Notes under the pieces: generated by a model
Seen by the model: only the letters and a program-made list of their open reading frames with translations
Told to the model about the DNA's origin: nothing
Databases searched by the model: none
Position numbers and translations under genes: made by a program
Shown: one piece after another, positions 17,326 to 25,046 of the stretch
Layout: the number at the start of each line of letters is the position of its first letter
How positions within the stretch are numbered: the first letter of the stretch is position 1
Assembly: GCF_023028345.1 (NCBI RefSeq)
Contig: NZ_CP095487.1
Location: 1,426,001-1,490,000, forward strand
Reading direction: 5' to 3'
DNA: 64,000 bases
From: Halorientalis marina
GTDB taxonomy: Archaea; Halobacteriota; Halobacteria; Halobacteriales; Haloarculaceae

Positions 17326-19695
17326 TCACCCGCCGGCTTCGAGTTCCCCGAGCAGGTGCAGAGCCAGTCCCTTGTCCAGCGGGTCGTTCGCGTTCCCGCA
17401 GTGTGGGGACTGCACGCAGGCCGGACAGCCGTCCGCGCAGTCACACGCGGCGACCATCCGTCGGGTTCGGGCCGTCAGGCCGCCGATTCCTTCGAAGGCA
17501 CGCTCGGTAAGGCCGACGCCGCCGGGGTAGCCGTCGTAGACGAAGACCGTCGAGCGGTCGGTGTGTGGGTGCAGCGGCGTCGAGAGGCCGCCGATGTCCC
17601 GGCGGTCACAGAGGAGTTCGACGGGCATCATCGCGATCATCGCGTGCTCGGCGGCGTGGATGCCCCCGTCGAAGTCGCCCTCGGCGGCCCGCATCGCCAT
17701 CTCGACCGGTTCGGGAACGGTGTAGTAGAAGGCGGTCGTCGAGAGCGTCGTCTCGGGGAGGTCGAGCGGGAACTCCCCGAGCGGTTCCCCCGTCGAGCCG
17801 TCGCGGCGCTCGTAGCCCGTGATCTGCTTCGTCATCGTCACGTCCGCCAGCCGGAGGACCGAATCCTCGCGGCCGGGCATCGTCCGCTCCTCGCGGTCGC
17901 GGTCCACGCTGATGGTCTTGTCGTGGAGCACCTTCGTGTAGTAGTCGACGTGGGTGGGCGACAGCTCGGCCACGTCGTGGTCGAGGTCGAGGTCGACCAC
18001 CTCGTAGGTACGGCCCTGGTGATGGTAGATCGCGCCGGGGTGGGCGTCCCGGAGCGCGTCCGCGAAAGGGAGCTTCGCGACGGTGTCGCCACGCCGGCGG
18101 TCCCGCAACTGGATCTGCCGGTCCTCGATGGTCCGGAGGTTCATCTCGTGCTGTGGACTCGCCCCGCCGGCGTAGAGCCAGCGGATGCCGGCGTCGGTCT
18201 CCCGGCGGTCGAGGTCGCCGGCGTCGGTCAAGTCCGCGACGAGGTCGGGGAACTGCGGCCCGAAGTGCCGGTCGTCGGCCGGCCGGAGCCAGTTCTCGCG
18301 GGCCGCCGACAGGACGTGGCCGGGCAGGAGCGTCTCGTTGTCGGGATTGGCGATGGCCTCCTCCGGCGGGGTCTCGAAGAAGTCGGCGGGGTTGCGGGTG
18401 TAGTACTGGTCGAGCTGGTCCTCGCCGGCGACCATGACGACGAGCGACGGGTCGGTGCCCCGGCCCGCGCGGCCGGCCTGCTGGTTCGCGGCCATCCGCG
18501 TCCCCGGGAAGCCGTCGAGGAGGACGGCGTCGAGTCCGCCGATGTCGACGCCGAGTTCGAGCGCGTTCGTGCTCCAGACGCCGCGGATCGAGCCGTCCTT
18601 GAGGCCGCTCTCGATCTCCTCGCGGCGGTCGTTCGTCAGCGCGGCCTGGTAGGCGGTCACGCCCTCGGCGGCGTCGTGGTCGCCGCGACGGCGCAACTCC
18701 GCGGCGCTGTCGTCGGCGTACCGTTCGGCGGTCTGTCTGGCGCCGGTGAACACGACCGTCTGGAGGCCGCGGGCAACGAGGTCGACGAACAACCGCTTCG
18801 TCTCGGTGTGGCTCGATTTGCGCCGCCCGCCGCCGAACCCGCTCTCGTCCTCGTACTCCGGGGGGTTCCAGAGGAGCCAGTGGGTCGGCCCGGTCGCGCT
18901 CTCGTCGTCGGTGACGGCGGCGAACGACGACGGGTCACGGCCGGTGACCGTCGCCGCGTGCTCGACGGGGTTGCCGATGGTCGCCGAACAGCAGACGTAC
19001 TCCGGGCCACCGGAAGACTGCGTCTTCCGAGATGTCGAGTGTGACTCGACACCCGCGTCGAACCGCTCGCAGACCCGGTTCAGTCGGCGCAAGACGAGCG
19101 ACACCTGGCTCCCGAACACGCCGCGGTACTCGTGGACTTCGTCGATCACCACGGTCTCCAGTCGCTCGACGAACCAGTCCCACAGGCGGTGTGCGTGGGG
19201 AAGGATGCCGTAGTGGAGCATGTCGGGTGTCGTCAGGAGGACGGTCGGCTGGCGCTCACGGATGGCCGCCTTCTCCGATTTGGACTGCCGACCGGTGTAC
19301 TGGGCGACGGTCACGCGGCTCCCGAACCCCAGTCCGTGGGCGAGGTCCTCGAGCGTCTCCGTCTGGTCGTTGATGAGCGCGACCTGCGGGGCGACGTAGA
19401 GGGTCGTCCCGGTGTGGTCCATCGCCCGCTCGAACGCCGGGACGGTGTAGGCGAGGCTCTTCCCGCTCGCCGTCTCGGTCGCGAGAACGACGTTCTCGCC
19501 TCCCCGGACCGCCTCGATGGCTCGGGCCTGGTGGCCGTACAGGCGGTCGATGCCGCGGTCGGAGAGTGTCGACGCCAGCCGTGACTCCACGTCGAGGTCC
19601 CGCAACGATGCCTCCCGGCCGGGCGTCGTCTCGCGATGTTCGAGCTGGCCCTCGTAGTACGGGCGGTCCTGGAGCCAGTCGATGGTCTCGTCCAC
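17326..19695 (-). CDS. DEAD/DEAH-box helicase with DUF1998 (MrfA/YprA-like)
   Basis: 789-residue SF2 helicase. Motif I is ATETASGKS, motif II IDEVHEYRG (DEVH), motif III CCSATI, and the second RecA domain carries STNALELGVDIG and the QQAGRAGRG arginine-finger motif. The C-terminal DUF1998 domain has the four-cysteine cluster CDCADGCPACVQSPHC, as in Bacillus MrfA, which unwinds DNA for repair of mitomycin-type lesions. Between about residues 218 and 230 an insert (SHSTSRKTQSSGG) interrupts the normal sequence and coincides with two DNA hairpins. It is transcribed opposite to the regulator that follows. The repair role is inferred from the family. Confidence 0.87.
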   Translation of the reverse strand: MDETIDWLQDRPYYEGQLEHRETTPGREASLRDLDVESRLASTLSDRGIDRLYGHQARAIEAVRGGENVVLATETASGKSLAYTVPAFERAMDHTGTTLYVAPQVALINDQTETLEDLAHGLGFGSRVTVAQYTGRQSKSEKAAIRERQPTVLLTTPDMLHYGILPHAHRLWDWFVERLETVVIDEVHEYRGVFGSQVSLVLRRLNRVCERFDAGVESHSTSRKTQSSGGPEYVCCSATIGNPVEHAATVTGRDPSSFAAVTDDESATGPTHWLLWNPPEYEDESGFGGGRRKSSHTETKRLFVDLVARGLQTVVFTGARQTAERYADDSAAELRRRGDHDAAEGVTAYQAALTNDRREEIESGLKDGSIRGVWSTNALELGVDIGGLDAVLLDGFPGTRMAANQQAGRAGRGTDPSLVVMVAGEDQLDQYYTRNPADFFETPPEEAIANPDNETLLPGHVLSAARENWLRPADDRHFGPQFPDLVADLTDAGDLDRRETDAGIRWLYAGGASPQHEMNLRTIEDRQIQLRDRRRGDTVAKLPFADALRDAHPGAIYHHQGRTYEVVDLDLDHDVAELSPTHVDYYTKVLHDKTISVDRDREERTMPGREDSVLRLADVTMTKQITGYERRDGSTGEPLGEFPLDLPETTLSTTAFYYTVPEPVEMAMRAAEGDFDGGIHAAEHAMIAMMPVELLCDRRDIGGLSTPLHPHTDRSTVFVYDGYPGGVGLTERAFEGIGGLTARTRRMVAACDCADGCPACVQSPHCGNANDPLDKGLALHLLGELEAGG
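19011..19051. repeat. Two adjacent hairpins inside the helicase gene
   Basis: Left hairpin: 8-base arms cggaagac (19011-19018) and gtcttccg (19022-19029) with a 3-base loop. Right hairpin: 8-base arms tgtcgagt (19033-19040) and actcgaca (19044-19051), also with a 3-base loop. The segment translates to a Ser-rich insert in the helicase, keeping the frame. See the findings for the related inserts in two acyl-CoA genes. Confidence 0.6.
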
Positions 19696-20035
19696 ACGCC
19701 AGGTTGCGTCCTGACGGTTCTAACCGTTGGCGTTCGTTTCCCGCGTCGCGAGCCGAAAGATTATCACTGGTGGTCCCCGCAGTACCAATCAAGATACGGT
19801 GGCTGCGCGGCGACGGTCCGGTCGGTGCCGGGGGCTGGCGCCCGCCGCGACCGGTCGCGAACCGGCCGTCGCTCGGGCAGTACCGGCATCGACGGGGGTC
19901 AGGGATGCCAGTTCAAATCGGATACATCGACGGCGAGAGCATGGACGGAACGGGGCAGTGGCTGTTCGGCGGGCCGGCCGATGCGGGCGATGGCCGCGGC
20001 GACCGACCGGTGACCGCTCGACCGGGAGGACAGCG
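19696..20035. other. Intergenic region before the Bat-like regulator
   Basis: About 340 bases separate the helicase start from the regulator. A TATA-like aagattat lies near 19756-19763. The only plausible coding content is the 44-codon frame at 19905-20039, listed separately. Longer open frames through this stretch read as Arg-rich sequence and look like GC-driven shadows. Confidence 0.45.
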
Positions 20036-20039
20036 ATGA
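19905..20039 (+). CDS. Possible 44-residue upstream coupled peptide
   Basis: A short frame beginning MPVQIGYIDGESMDGTGQWL and ending in TGA, which overlaps the regulator's ATG (ATGA at 20036-20039). The first 22 residues look protein-like; the rest is Gly/Asp/Arg-rich. It may be a small coupled gene or merely a leader frame. A GGAGGA sequence at 20025-20030 serves the downstream start. No family is recognised. Confidence 0.3.
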   Translation: MPVQIGYIDGESMDGTGQWLFGGPADAGDGRGDRPVTARPGGQR

Positions 20040-20674
20040 GTCTGGTCGTCGACTTCCGGATCACCGGCGAGCCCATCGAGATGACGCGGGTCGCGGCCGC
20101 CGTCCCGGACGTGACACTGGAGCTCCAGGAGTGGCGGCCCGCCGGGGAGACGGTACTGTGGTTCCTCTGGGCTCGCGGTGCGGACCTCGACCGCGTCACC
20201 GAGGAGTTCCGTGCGCTCTCCCACGCCGCGGAGGTGACGGTCGTCAACGACGTCGGATCGGTCCGTCTGTACCGCGTCTCCATCCACCCGAACATCGAGA
20301 TTCCACCGGACGATATGCTGGCCGACGGCACGCTCACCCAGGGCTACATCGAACCGGATTGTCTCCGGTTAACCGGGCGCGTGTCGGGACGCGACGTGCT
20401 CACCGGCGTCTGGAACCACCTCCGCGAGCGCGATATCGACGTGACAGTCGATAGCCTCCGGCGGGCCGTCGACGAGGACCACGACCGGCGGCTGACGGAC
20501 TCGCAGTTCGAGGCGCTCGTGACCGCCTACGAGATGGGCTATTTCGACGAGTCGAAACGGGTTACCCACTCCGAGATCGCCGACGAACTCGGCATCTCCC
20601 GCTCGTCGCTGTCCGAGCGCCTCCGCCGAGCCGAACACGAACTCGTCCAGGAACGCCTCGGCGCCTCGGACTGA
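20036..20674 (+). CDS. Bat-like HTH-10 transcriptional regulator
   Basis: 212 residues. The C-terminal 55 residues, including LTDSQFEALVTAYEMGYFDE and the recognition segment ELGISRSSLSERLRRAEHE, form the HTH_10 domain found in bacterio-opsin activator (Bat) proteins. The N-terminal 140 residues contain the ACT/GAF-like sensor region typical of shorter Bat homologues (WFLWARGADLDRVTEEFRAL). It should be a cytoplasmic DNA-binding protein sensing an unknown signal. The start is supported by a GGAGGA Shine-Dalgarno-like sequence 5 bases upstream. The next gene, the R2lox-like protein, has its own promoter but could be a target. Confidence 0.82.
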   Translation: MSLVVDFRITGEPIEMTRVAAAVPDVTLELQEWRPAGETVLWFLWARGADLDRVTEEFRALSHAAEVTVVNDVGSVRLYRVSIHPNIEIPPDDMLADGTLTQGYIEPDCLRLTGRVSGRDVLTGVWNHLRERDIDVTVDSLRRAVDEDHDRRLTDSQFEALVTAYEMGYFDESKRVTHSEIADELGISRSSLSERLRRAEHELVQERLGASD

Positions 20675-20720
20675 CGGGCGCTCCCTTCGGATCGGCCGAA
20701 TTTCTTTCCCGCCGCGAACG

Positions 20721-20760
20721 TAGTATATAAACCCCCGCAATTGTTCGGAGGTATTTATAG
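20721..20760 (+). promoter_or_regulatory. Promoter region of the R2lox-like gene, with two TATA-like boxes
   Basis: Two AT boxes, tagtatataa at 20721-20730 and gtatttatag at 20751-20760, precede the ATG at 20791. The second is placed for a start site near 20782-20788. A near-palindrome (cccc at 20770-20773, tacgta core, gggg at 20781-20784) sits between the second box and the start codon and could be an operator. Confidence 0.5.
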
Positions 20761-20790
20761 GTCGTGCGTCCCCTTACGTAGGGGCGTAAC

Positions 20791-21729
20791 ATGACGCAGG
20801 TAGAGGACACCAGTCGCGAGATGCGGCTGGACCGGGATTCGTTCGCACAGGGGTACTTCGAGAACGCGGTCTATCGCCACTGGGACCCCTACGCTATCGA
20901 GGGGTTCGAGGAGGACAAAGAGAAGCTGATGGAGATGGACGACGTCACCGAGGCGGAGTTCGAGGAACTCCGACAGACGCTCGCTCGCTTCGGCGCGGGG
21001 GAGGAGGCGGTGACGGAGGACCTGATGCCGCTGGCGCTGGTGTTGGAGGACATCAACGACCAGATGTTCATCTCCAGCCAGATCTACGAGGAGGCCAAAC
21101 ACACCCAGTTTTTCGACCGCTACTGGCGCGAGGTCATCAACCCCGTCGCCGAACACTACGGGTTCGAGGTGACGGACCCGACCGCCCAGCACTACTTCCC
21201 GGACGGCTACATCCAGTTGTTCGACAAGACCGAGGACGCGATGGAGCGCCTGCTGGAGGAGGACACGCCCCACACGCGCACCGTCGCGTACTGTCACTAC
21301 CACCTGACGGTGGAGTCCGTGCTGGCCCAGACCGGCTACTACGGCATCGAATCGACGTTCAGCCCGCGCGGCTCCGACGAGGTCGGTCTCCGTGAGTTCC
21401 CGCACCTCGAAGGGCTCGTCGAGGGCGTCACGAAGATTCGCAGCGACGAGGGCCGCCACGTCGGCTTCGGGATGCACAAGGTCCAGGAGTACCTCGCCAG
21501 CGGCGAGGTCGACGAGCAGGTGGTCCAAGACACGCTCCAGGAGCTGATGCCCCACGTCGCCAACACGGTCAACGACTTCACCGAGGCGGTCAACGCGGTG
21601 CCGCTCGTCGAGTACTCCCGTGACAAGCTCACGCGACGGCTCGACGTCATCACGAACGCGGACGCGGAGATTCCCGGCGTCGACGACCTCGTCGCGCTGG
21701 ACACCGACGACGCGACCGCGGCCGACTGA
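20791..21729 (+). CDS. R2-like ligand-binding oxidase (R2lox) / ribonucleotide reductase R2-like protein
   Basis: 312-residue ferritin-like di-metal carboxylate protein. Candidate metal ligands are Glu71, Glu101 and His104 (EEAKH), Glu175, and Glu220 with His223 (DEGRH). Val74 and Tyr170 fall at the positions, relative to Glu71 and Glu175, of the Val-Tyr pair that forms the covalent cross-link in R2lox proteins such as Rv0233. Databases often label these proteins as ribonucleotide reductase beta subunits, but the GEEAVTEDLMP segment and the absence of a neighbouring alpha subunit favour R2lox. It would bind a Mn/Fe centre and a lipid-like ligand; the physiological reaction is unknown. Confidence 0.72.
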   Translation: MTQVEDTSREMRLDRDSFAQGYFENAVYRHWDPYAIEGFEEDKEKLMEMDDVTEAEFEELRQTLARFGAGEEAVTEDLMPLALVLEDINDQMFISSQIYEEAKHTQFFDRYWREVINPVAEHYGFEVTDPTAQHYFPDGYIQLFDKTEDAMERLLEEDTPHTRTVAYCHYHLTVESVLAQTGYYGIESTFSPRGSDEVGLREFPHLEGLVEGVTKIRSDEGRHVGFGMHKVQEYLASGEVDEQVVQDTLQELMPHVANTVNDFTEAVNAVPLVEYSRDKLTRRLDVITNADAEIPGVDDLVALDTDDATAAD

Positions 21730-21792
21730 CGGCGTCGTCCCTCGACCCTGCGTCACGACGGGGTGAGGGGGGAGCGGACGTCGCCGATTTCT

Positions 21793-22272
21793 TCAGTCGT
21801 AGAACGACTTGTGACCGTCCAGTGCGGCGATTTCGGACGGTTTCGGGTCCCGGACGAGATACACGTCGTAGGCCTTCCCGGAGGCGACGGTAGTGCTGAC
21901 GCTGCTGACCGGTCGTGCGATCCGACCAGCATTGTCGCTGCCAATGAACACGACGCTCGGGCTCTCGCTTCGGAGCATATTCCGCAGCGTCTTGGCGATT
22001 GCCCCGGCTGGCGGTCGCGGGCCCACGAGCCTGTACTCGAAGTCCGCGTCCGGAACGAGTTCGCGGGCGCGCTCCCTCAGACCACGGGCGGCCGTCTCGA
22101 TGTCGAACGCCTCCCGGGAGTCGACCCATCCCTTGCGGATCGCGTAGTGGGGCCCCGTCGAGATCACGCTCAACACCACCACCGACTCGTCCAGGGCGCG
22201 CGCGTACTCGTCGGCCCGGACCAGCGCCGCTTCGGCCAACTTCGAGCCGTCGAACGGCACGGCGAAGGTCAT
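21793..22272 (-). CDS. Universal stress protein (UspA) family
   Basis: 159-residue single UspA domain: first strand MTFAVPFDGSKLAEAALVRA, middle part SVVVLSVI, and the late IGSDNAGRIARPVSSVSTTVASG, a divergent version of the ATP-binding G-2x-G-9x-G(S/T) motif. These cytoplasmic dimeric proteins bind ATP or other nucleotides and respond to stress. An upstream ATG at 22299 would add nine residues; I prefer 22272 because the domain begins there. A second, more canonical Usp gene lies 1.3 kb downstream. Confidence 0.75.
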   Translation of the reverse strand: MTFAVPFDGSKLAEAALVRADEYARALDESVVVLSVISTGPHYAIRKGWVDSREAFDIETAARGLRERARELVPDADFEYRLVGPRPPAGAIAKTLRNMLRSESPSVVFIGSDNAGRIARPVSSVSTTVASGKAYDVYLVRDPKPSEIAALDGHKSFYD

Positions 22273-22430
22273 ACTTTCCAGTTCGCCACTCGTCCTCATA
22301 GGTGTTCGTCGTGGTTTCACGTCGTGAGAACGGCTTTCGGGCCGCGCTAGGCGGAACTCAGGTCGTGATATCACCGCTCGTCACGGCCGGCGAACTTATA
22401 CGGTCGAGGCACCAAGCACATGGTCGAACG

Positions 22431-22673
22431 ATGTGCCACGGAATACCACCCGGGCAACTGTTGCTCCGTGACGAGATCGCAGAGGCGCTCCTCGATGCGG
22501 GCGACGAACGCGGCGATACCGATGGAACGGCCGCGTTCGAGGCGACGGCCGATGCGGAAGCCGACGCCGAAACGATGTCACATCTGGTCGAGGAGGCGGC
22601 CGACGCCCAGGTCCTCACCGGTGCGATGTCCGCGGAGGACCCCTTCGAGAACGACCGGTCGAGCCCGCGGTAG
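22431..22673 (+). CDS. Small acidic protein, function unknown
   Basis: 80 residues starting MCHGIPPGQLLLRDEIAEAL and rich in Ala, Asp and Glu, with no membrane segment. A TATA-like acttatac at 22394-22401 lies about 30 bases upstream. Another ATG at 22420 opens a different frame but gives an unconvincing Arg/Ser-rich peptide. I do not recognise a family. The predicted helices (residues 12-25, 35-70) could form a small bundle. It precedes the dehalogenase-like gene by 48 bases on the same strand. Confidence 0.5.
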   Translation: MCHGIPPGQLLLRDEIAEALLDAGDERGDTDGTAAFEATADAEADAETMSHLVEEAADAQVLTGAMSAEDPFENDRSSPR

Positions 22674-22721
22674 CTCCCTTTTCGCCGCAATCGTCTTCCG
22701 GACGCCCATCCATCGGCCAGC

Positions 22722-23612
22722 ATGGCGCTCCTGTCGACACCGGCGGACCGGTTCTCGGACGTCCCGAACTACGACTACGACCCCGACTTCGTCTCGGTCG
22801 GCGAACCCGACATGGCCTTCGTCGACGTCGAGGGTGACGGCGAGGAGACGTTCCTCTGTCTCCACGGCGAGCCGACCTGGGGCTTTCTCTACCGGAAGAT
22901 GATCCCGCGGCTCCGCGACCGGGGCCGCGTCGTCGTGCCCGACTTCGTTGGTTTCGGCCGGTCGGATAAGTACGACGCCGTCGACGAGTACACCTACGAC
23001 CGCCACGCCGGGTGGCTGGCGCGGTTCGTCGAGGAACTCGATCTCACGGGTGTCACGCTCGTCTGTCAGGACTGGGGGAGCATCCTCGGCCTGCCGCTGG
23101 CGGTGTCGGACCAGCCCGCGCGGTTCGACCGAATCGTCGCCATGAACGCCCTGCTGACCGACGGCGAGACCGACCTCCCGGCCGTCTGGCACCAGTTCAA
23201 GGACATGGTCGTCGAGGCCGACGACCTCGACGTGGCGCGGGTCATCGACACCGGCTGTGCGAACGACCTCACCGAGGCGGCCGCGGACGCCTACCGCGCT
23301 CCGTTCCACTCCGAGGCGTCGAAGGCCGGGGCCGCCGCCTGGCCGCCGATGGTGCCACGGGAACCCGGTGACAACGGCATCGAGGCCCACCGCCAGCTCG
23401 CGGCCGACCTCGCGGACTACGGGAAGCCCTTTTTCGCGCTGTTCTCGGACGCCGACCCGATAACCGAGGCGTTCCGCGACCGCTTCCGCGACCTCGTTCC
23501 CACCGCCACGGACCAGCCCGACGTGTGGGTCGAGGGGGGCGGCCACTTCCTGCAAGAGGACGCCGGCGGGGCCTGTGCCGACCACATCGTCGACTTCGTC
23601 GACCGGACCTAG
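22722..23612 (+). CDS. Haloalkane dehalogenase-like alpha/beta hydrolase
   Basis: 296-residue alpha/beta hydrolase of the haloalkane dehalogenase subgroup. The nucleophile Asp117 lies in CQDWGS and is followed directly by Trp118, a halide-stabilising residue in DhlA. The oxyanion segment is LHGEPTWGFLYRKM, an acid candidate is Asp243 or Asp245 (FSDADP), and the catalytic His275 is in GGGHFLQED. A cap-domain Trp (Trp156) could complete halide binding. It would replace a carbon-bound halogen by OH through an ester intermediate. Natural substrates in haloarchaea are unknown, and the protein might act on other esters or epoxides. Confidence 0.78.
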   Translation: MALLSTPADRFSDVPNYDYDPDFVSVGEPDMAFVDVEGDGEETFLCLHGEPTWGFLYRKMIPRLRDRGRVVVPDFVGFGRSDKYDAVDEYTYDRHAGWLARFVEELDLTGVTLVCQDWGSILGLPLAVSDQPARFDRIVAMNALLTDGETDLPAVWHQFKDMVVEADDLDVARVIDTGCANDLTEAAADAYRAPFHSEASKAGAAAWPPMVPREPGDNGIEAHRQLAADLADYGKPFFALFSDADPITEAFRDRFRDLVPTATDQPDVWVEGGGHFLQEDAGGACADHIVDFVDRT

Positions 23613-24043
23613 CGGACGACCGTCACCGGACAGGGCGCACGCCGGAGGACCTTCTCGGCGACGCTCCCGACAAGCAGCCGCGAGATGCCCGACCGGCCGT
23701 GACTCCCCATGACGACGTGGTCGACGGGCTCGTTCTCGACGTACTCCACGATGCTCCGGGCCGGCTGGCCGACGAGCGTCTCGGTCCCGAGCGTGACGTC
23801 CTCCGCCTCGGCGGTCGCTCGCGCCTCCTCGAACAGCGCCTCGGCCTCTTCCTGTGCGTTCTCGTACCACTCCTCCCAGTAGCCCGGGAGCGTCGTCTCG
23901 ACGGGCGCGCTGTAGCCTGCTTCGACGAAATCGAGGACGTGCAACAGCGTAATCTCCGCGTCGCCGTGTTCGGCCAGGGCGTGTTCGAGTGCGCGCTCGG
24001 AGAGCGGCGAGTCGTCGTACGGAACCAGTACGTGGTTGCTCAT
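23609..24043 (-). CDS. Universal stress protein (UspA) family
   Basis: 144-residue canonical Usp domain: MSNHVLVPYDDSPLSERALE at the start, TLLHVLDFVEAG, and the complete ATP-binding motif VMGSHGRSGISRLLVGSVAE before PCPVTVVR. It is cytoplasmic, probably dimeric and ATP-binding. The start at 24043 is chosen because the domain's first strand begins there; the longer in-frame extension is Arg/Gly-rich and unconvincing. Convergent four-base overlap with the dehalogenase-like gene; divergent from the SCO1-like gene with about 160 bases between them. Confidence 0.87.
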   Translation of the reverse strand: MSNHVLVPYDDSPLSERALEHALAEHGDAEITLLHVLDFVEAGYSAPVETTLPGYWEEWYENAQEEAEALFEEARATAEAEDVTLGTETLVGQPARSIVEYVENEPVDHVVMGSHGRSGISRLLVGSVAEKVLRRAPCPVTVVR

Positions 24044-24203
24044 ATCACCACGTCCACATCCACTGCCCATAATCTCTCCTGTCGTTCCCGGCGGCTGGGA
24101 ACCGTTGCCGGAGGCAGGACCTGCAGGCCGCCGCTTCTGTGCCTCCCTCACACGAGCGCGAGCGAACGTGACGCTCAAGACTGTGGGTGCCGAACCGCCG
24201 GTA

Positions 24204-25010
24204 ATGGAAAGACGTCAGTACCTCCGACGTGTCGCCGCGACCGGTGCGCTGGGTGCGGCGGCGACCGCCGGCTGTGCCTCCCTGGGCGGCAGTGGCGGGA
24301 ACCCGAACACGATCCTCCCGAAGCCGGAACTGGACGCGGAGCCGGAGGCGTACCCGTATCCCCAGTGGAGTCAGCAGCTCCCCGAGGTGACCCTCCCGGC
24401 GGCCCTGCAGGACCGCTCGGTGACGACGACGGAGTTCGATACGCCGCTGGCACTGACGTTCATCTTCACCAACTGTATGACCGCGTGTCCAGTGTTGACG
24501 CTCGCGCTCCAGCGCGCCCAGCGGGACGCTATCGACGGCGGCTACGCCGACGCCGTGAACTTCGCCGAAATATCGTTCGACCCCGCTCGGGACACCCCCG
24601 AGGCGTTCCGCGAGTACGCCGACGAGCGCCACGTCGACCTCGACGCCGGTAACTGGTACTTCCTCCTGCCCGAATCCGAAGCGCGCGCCCGCGAGGTCGT
24701 CGACGGCGAGTTCGGTGTCTACTTCGAGACGGCGACGCCGACGCCCTCTTCGACGGCGGACGGGCCCGAGTCCGACGACCCCGGAACGCCCGCGGGGACG
24801 CGGACGGCCGAGGCGTCGCCGACGACCGTCACCGATGCGCCGACCGGGACGGCGACCGCCGACGGGGCGAGCAGTGACGGCTATATGTTCAACCACACGA
24901 CGCTGATACTGCTCGTCAACGGTGACGACTACGTCGAGCGGGCGTACCGTGACCGGGATGACGCGACGACGCAGCTCACGAAAGACGTACAGCGACTCGT
25001 CGAATCCTGA
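24204..25010 (+). CDS. SCO1/SenC-type copper-binding Tat lipoprotein
   Basis: 268 residues. The N terminus has a twin-arginine motif (MERRQYLRRVAATG) and a lipobox (TAGC, Cys24), so it should be folded, exported by Tat and lipid-anchored outside the membrane. The thioredoxin fold has the SCO metal motif NCMTAC (Cys91, Cys95) and a later His231 (MFNHTTLILLV), the third copper ligand. SCO proteins load copper into cytochrome oxidase CuA or act as thiol reductases. Unusually, a 45-residue Pro/Thr/Ser-rich stretch (about 178-224) lies between the cysteine motif and the histidine. No oxidase genes are adjacent. Confidence 0.8.
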   Translation: MERRQYLRRVAATGALGAAATAGCASLGGSGGNPNTILPKPELDAEPEAYPYPQWSQQLPEVTLPAALQDRSVTTTEFDTPLALTFIFTNCMTACPVLTLALQRAQRDAIDGGYADAVNFAEISFDPARDTPEAFREYADERHVDLDAGNWYFLLPESEARAREVVDGEFGVYFETATPTPSSTADGPESDDPGTPAGTRTAEASPTTVTDAPTGTATADGASSDGYMFNHTTLILLVNGDDYVERAYRDRDDATTQLTKDVQRLVES

Positions 25011-25046
25011 GCGGCCGGGACGGTTTTGACAGGTCGATCGGGCCGA

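Noticed and set aside
15754-19044. Very long plus-strand open frame (over 1000 codons) across the formate dehydrogenase and helicase genes
   Set aside because: It runs antisense to two genes with clear catalytic motifs, has a repetitive Val/Asp/Arg/Gly composition and no recognisable domain; typical shadow of GC-rich third codon positions.
19905-19925. Sequence resembling a tRNA T-arm (gttcaaatc)
   Set aside because: No acceptor stem, D-arm or anticodon arm could be built around it; no tRNA gene was recognised in the window.
20791-21729. Ribonucleotide reductase beta subunit as the primary call
   Set aside because: The Val/Tyr pair, the GEEAVT segment and the absence of an alpha subunit gene favour R2lox, though the fold is shared.
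22420-22902. Alternative frame starting at ATG 22420
   Set aside because: It reads as Arg/Ser/Pro-rich sequence through the dehalogenase gene; the frame from 22431 is more protein-like.
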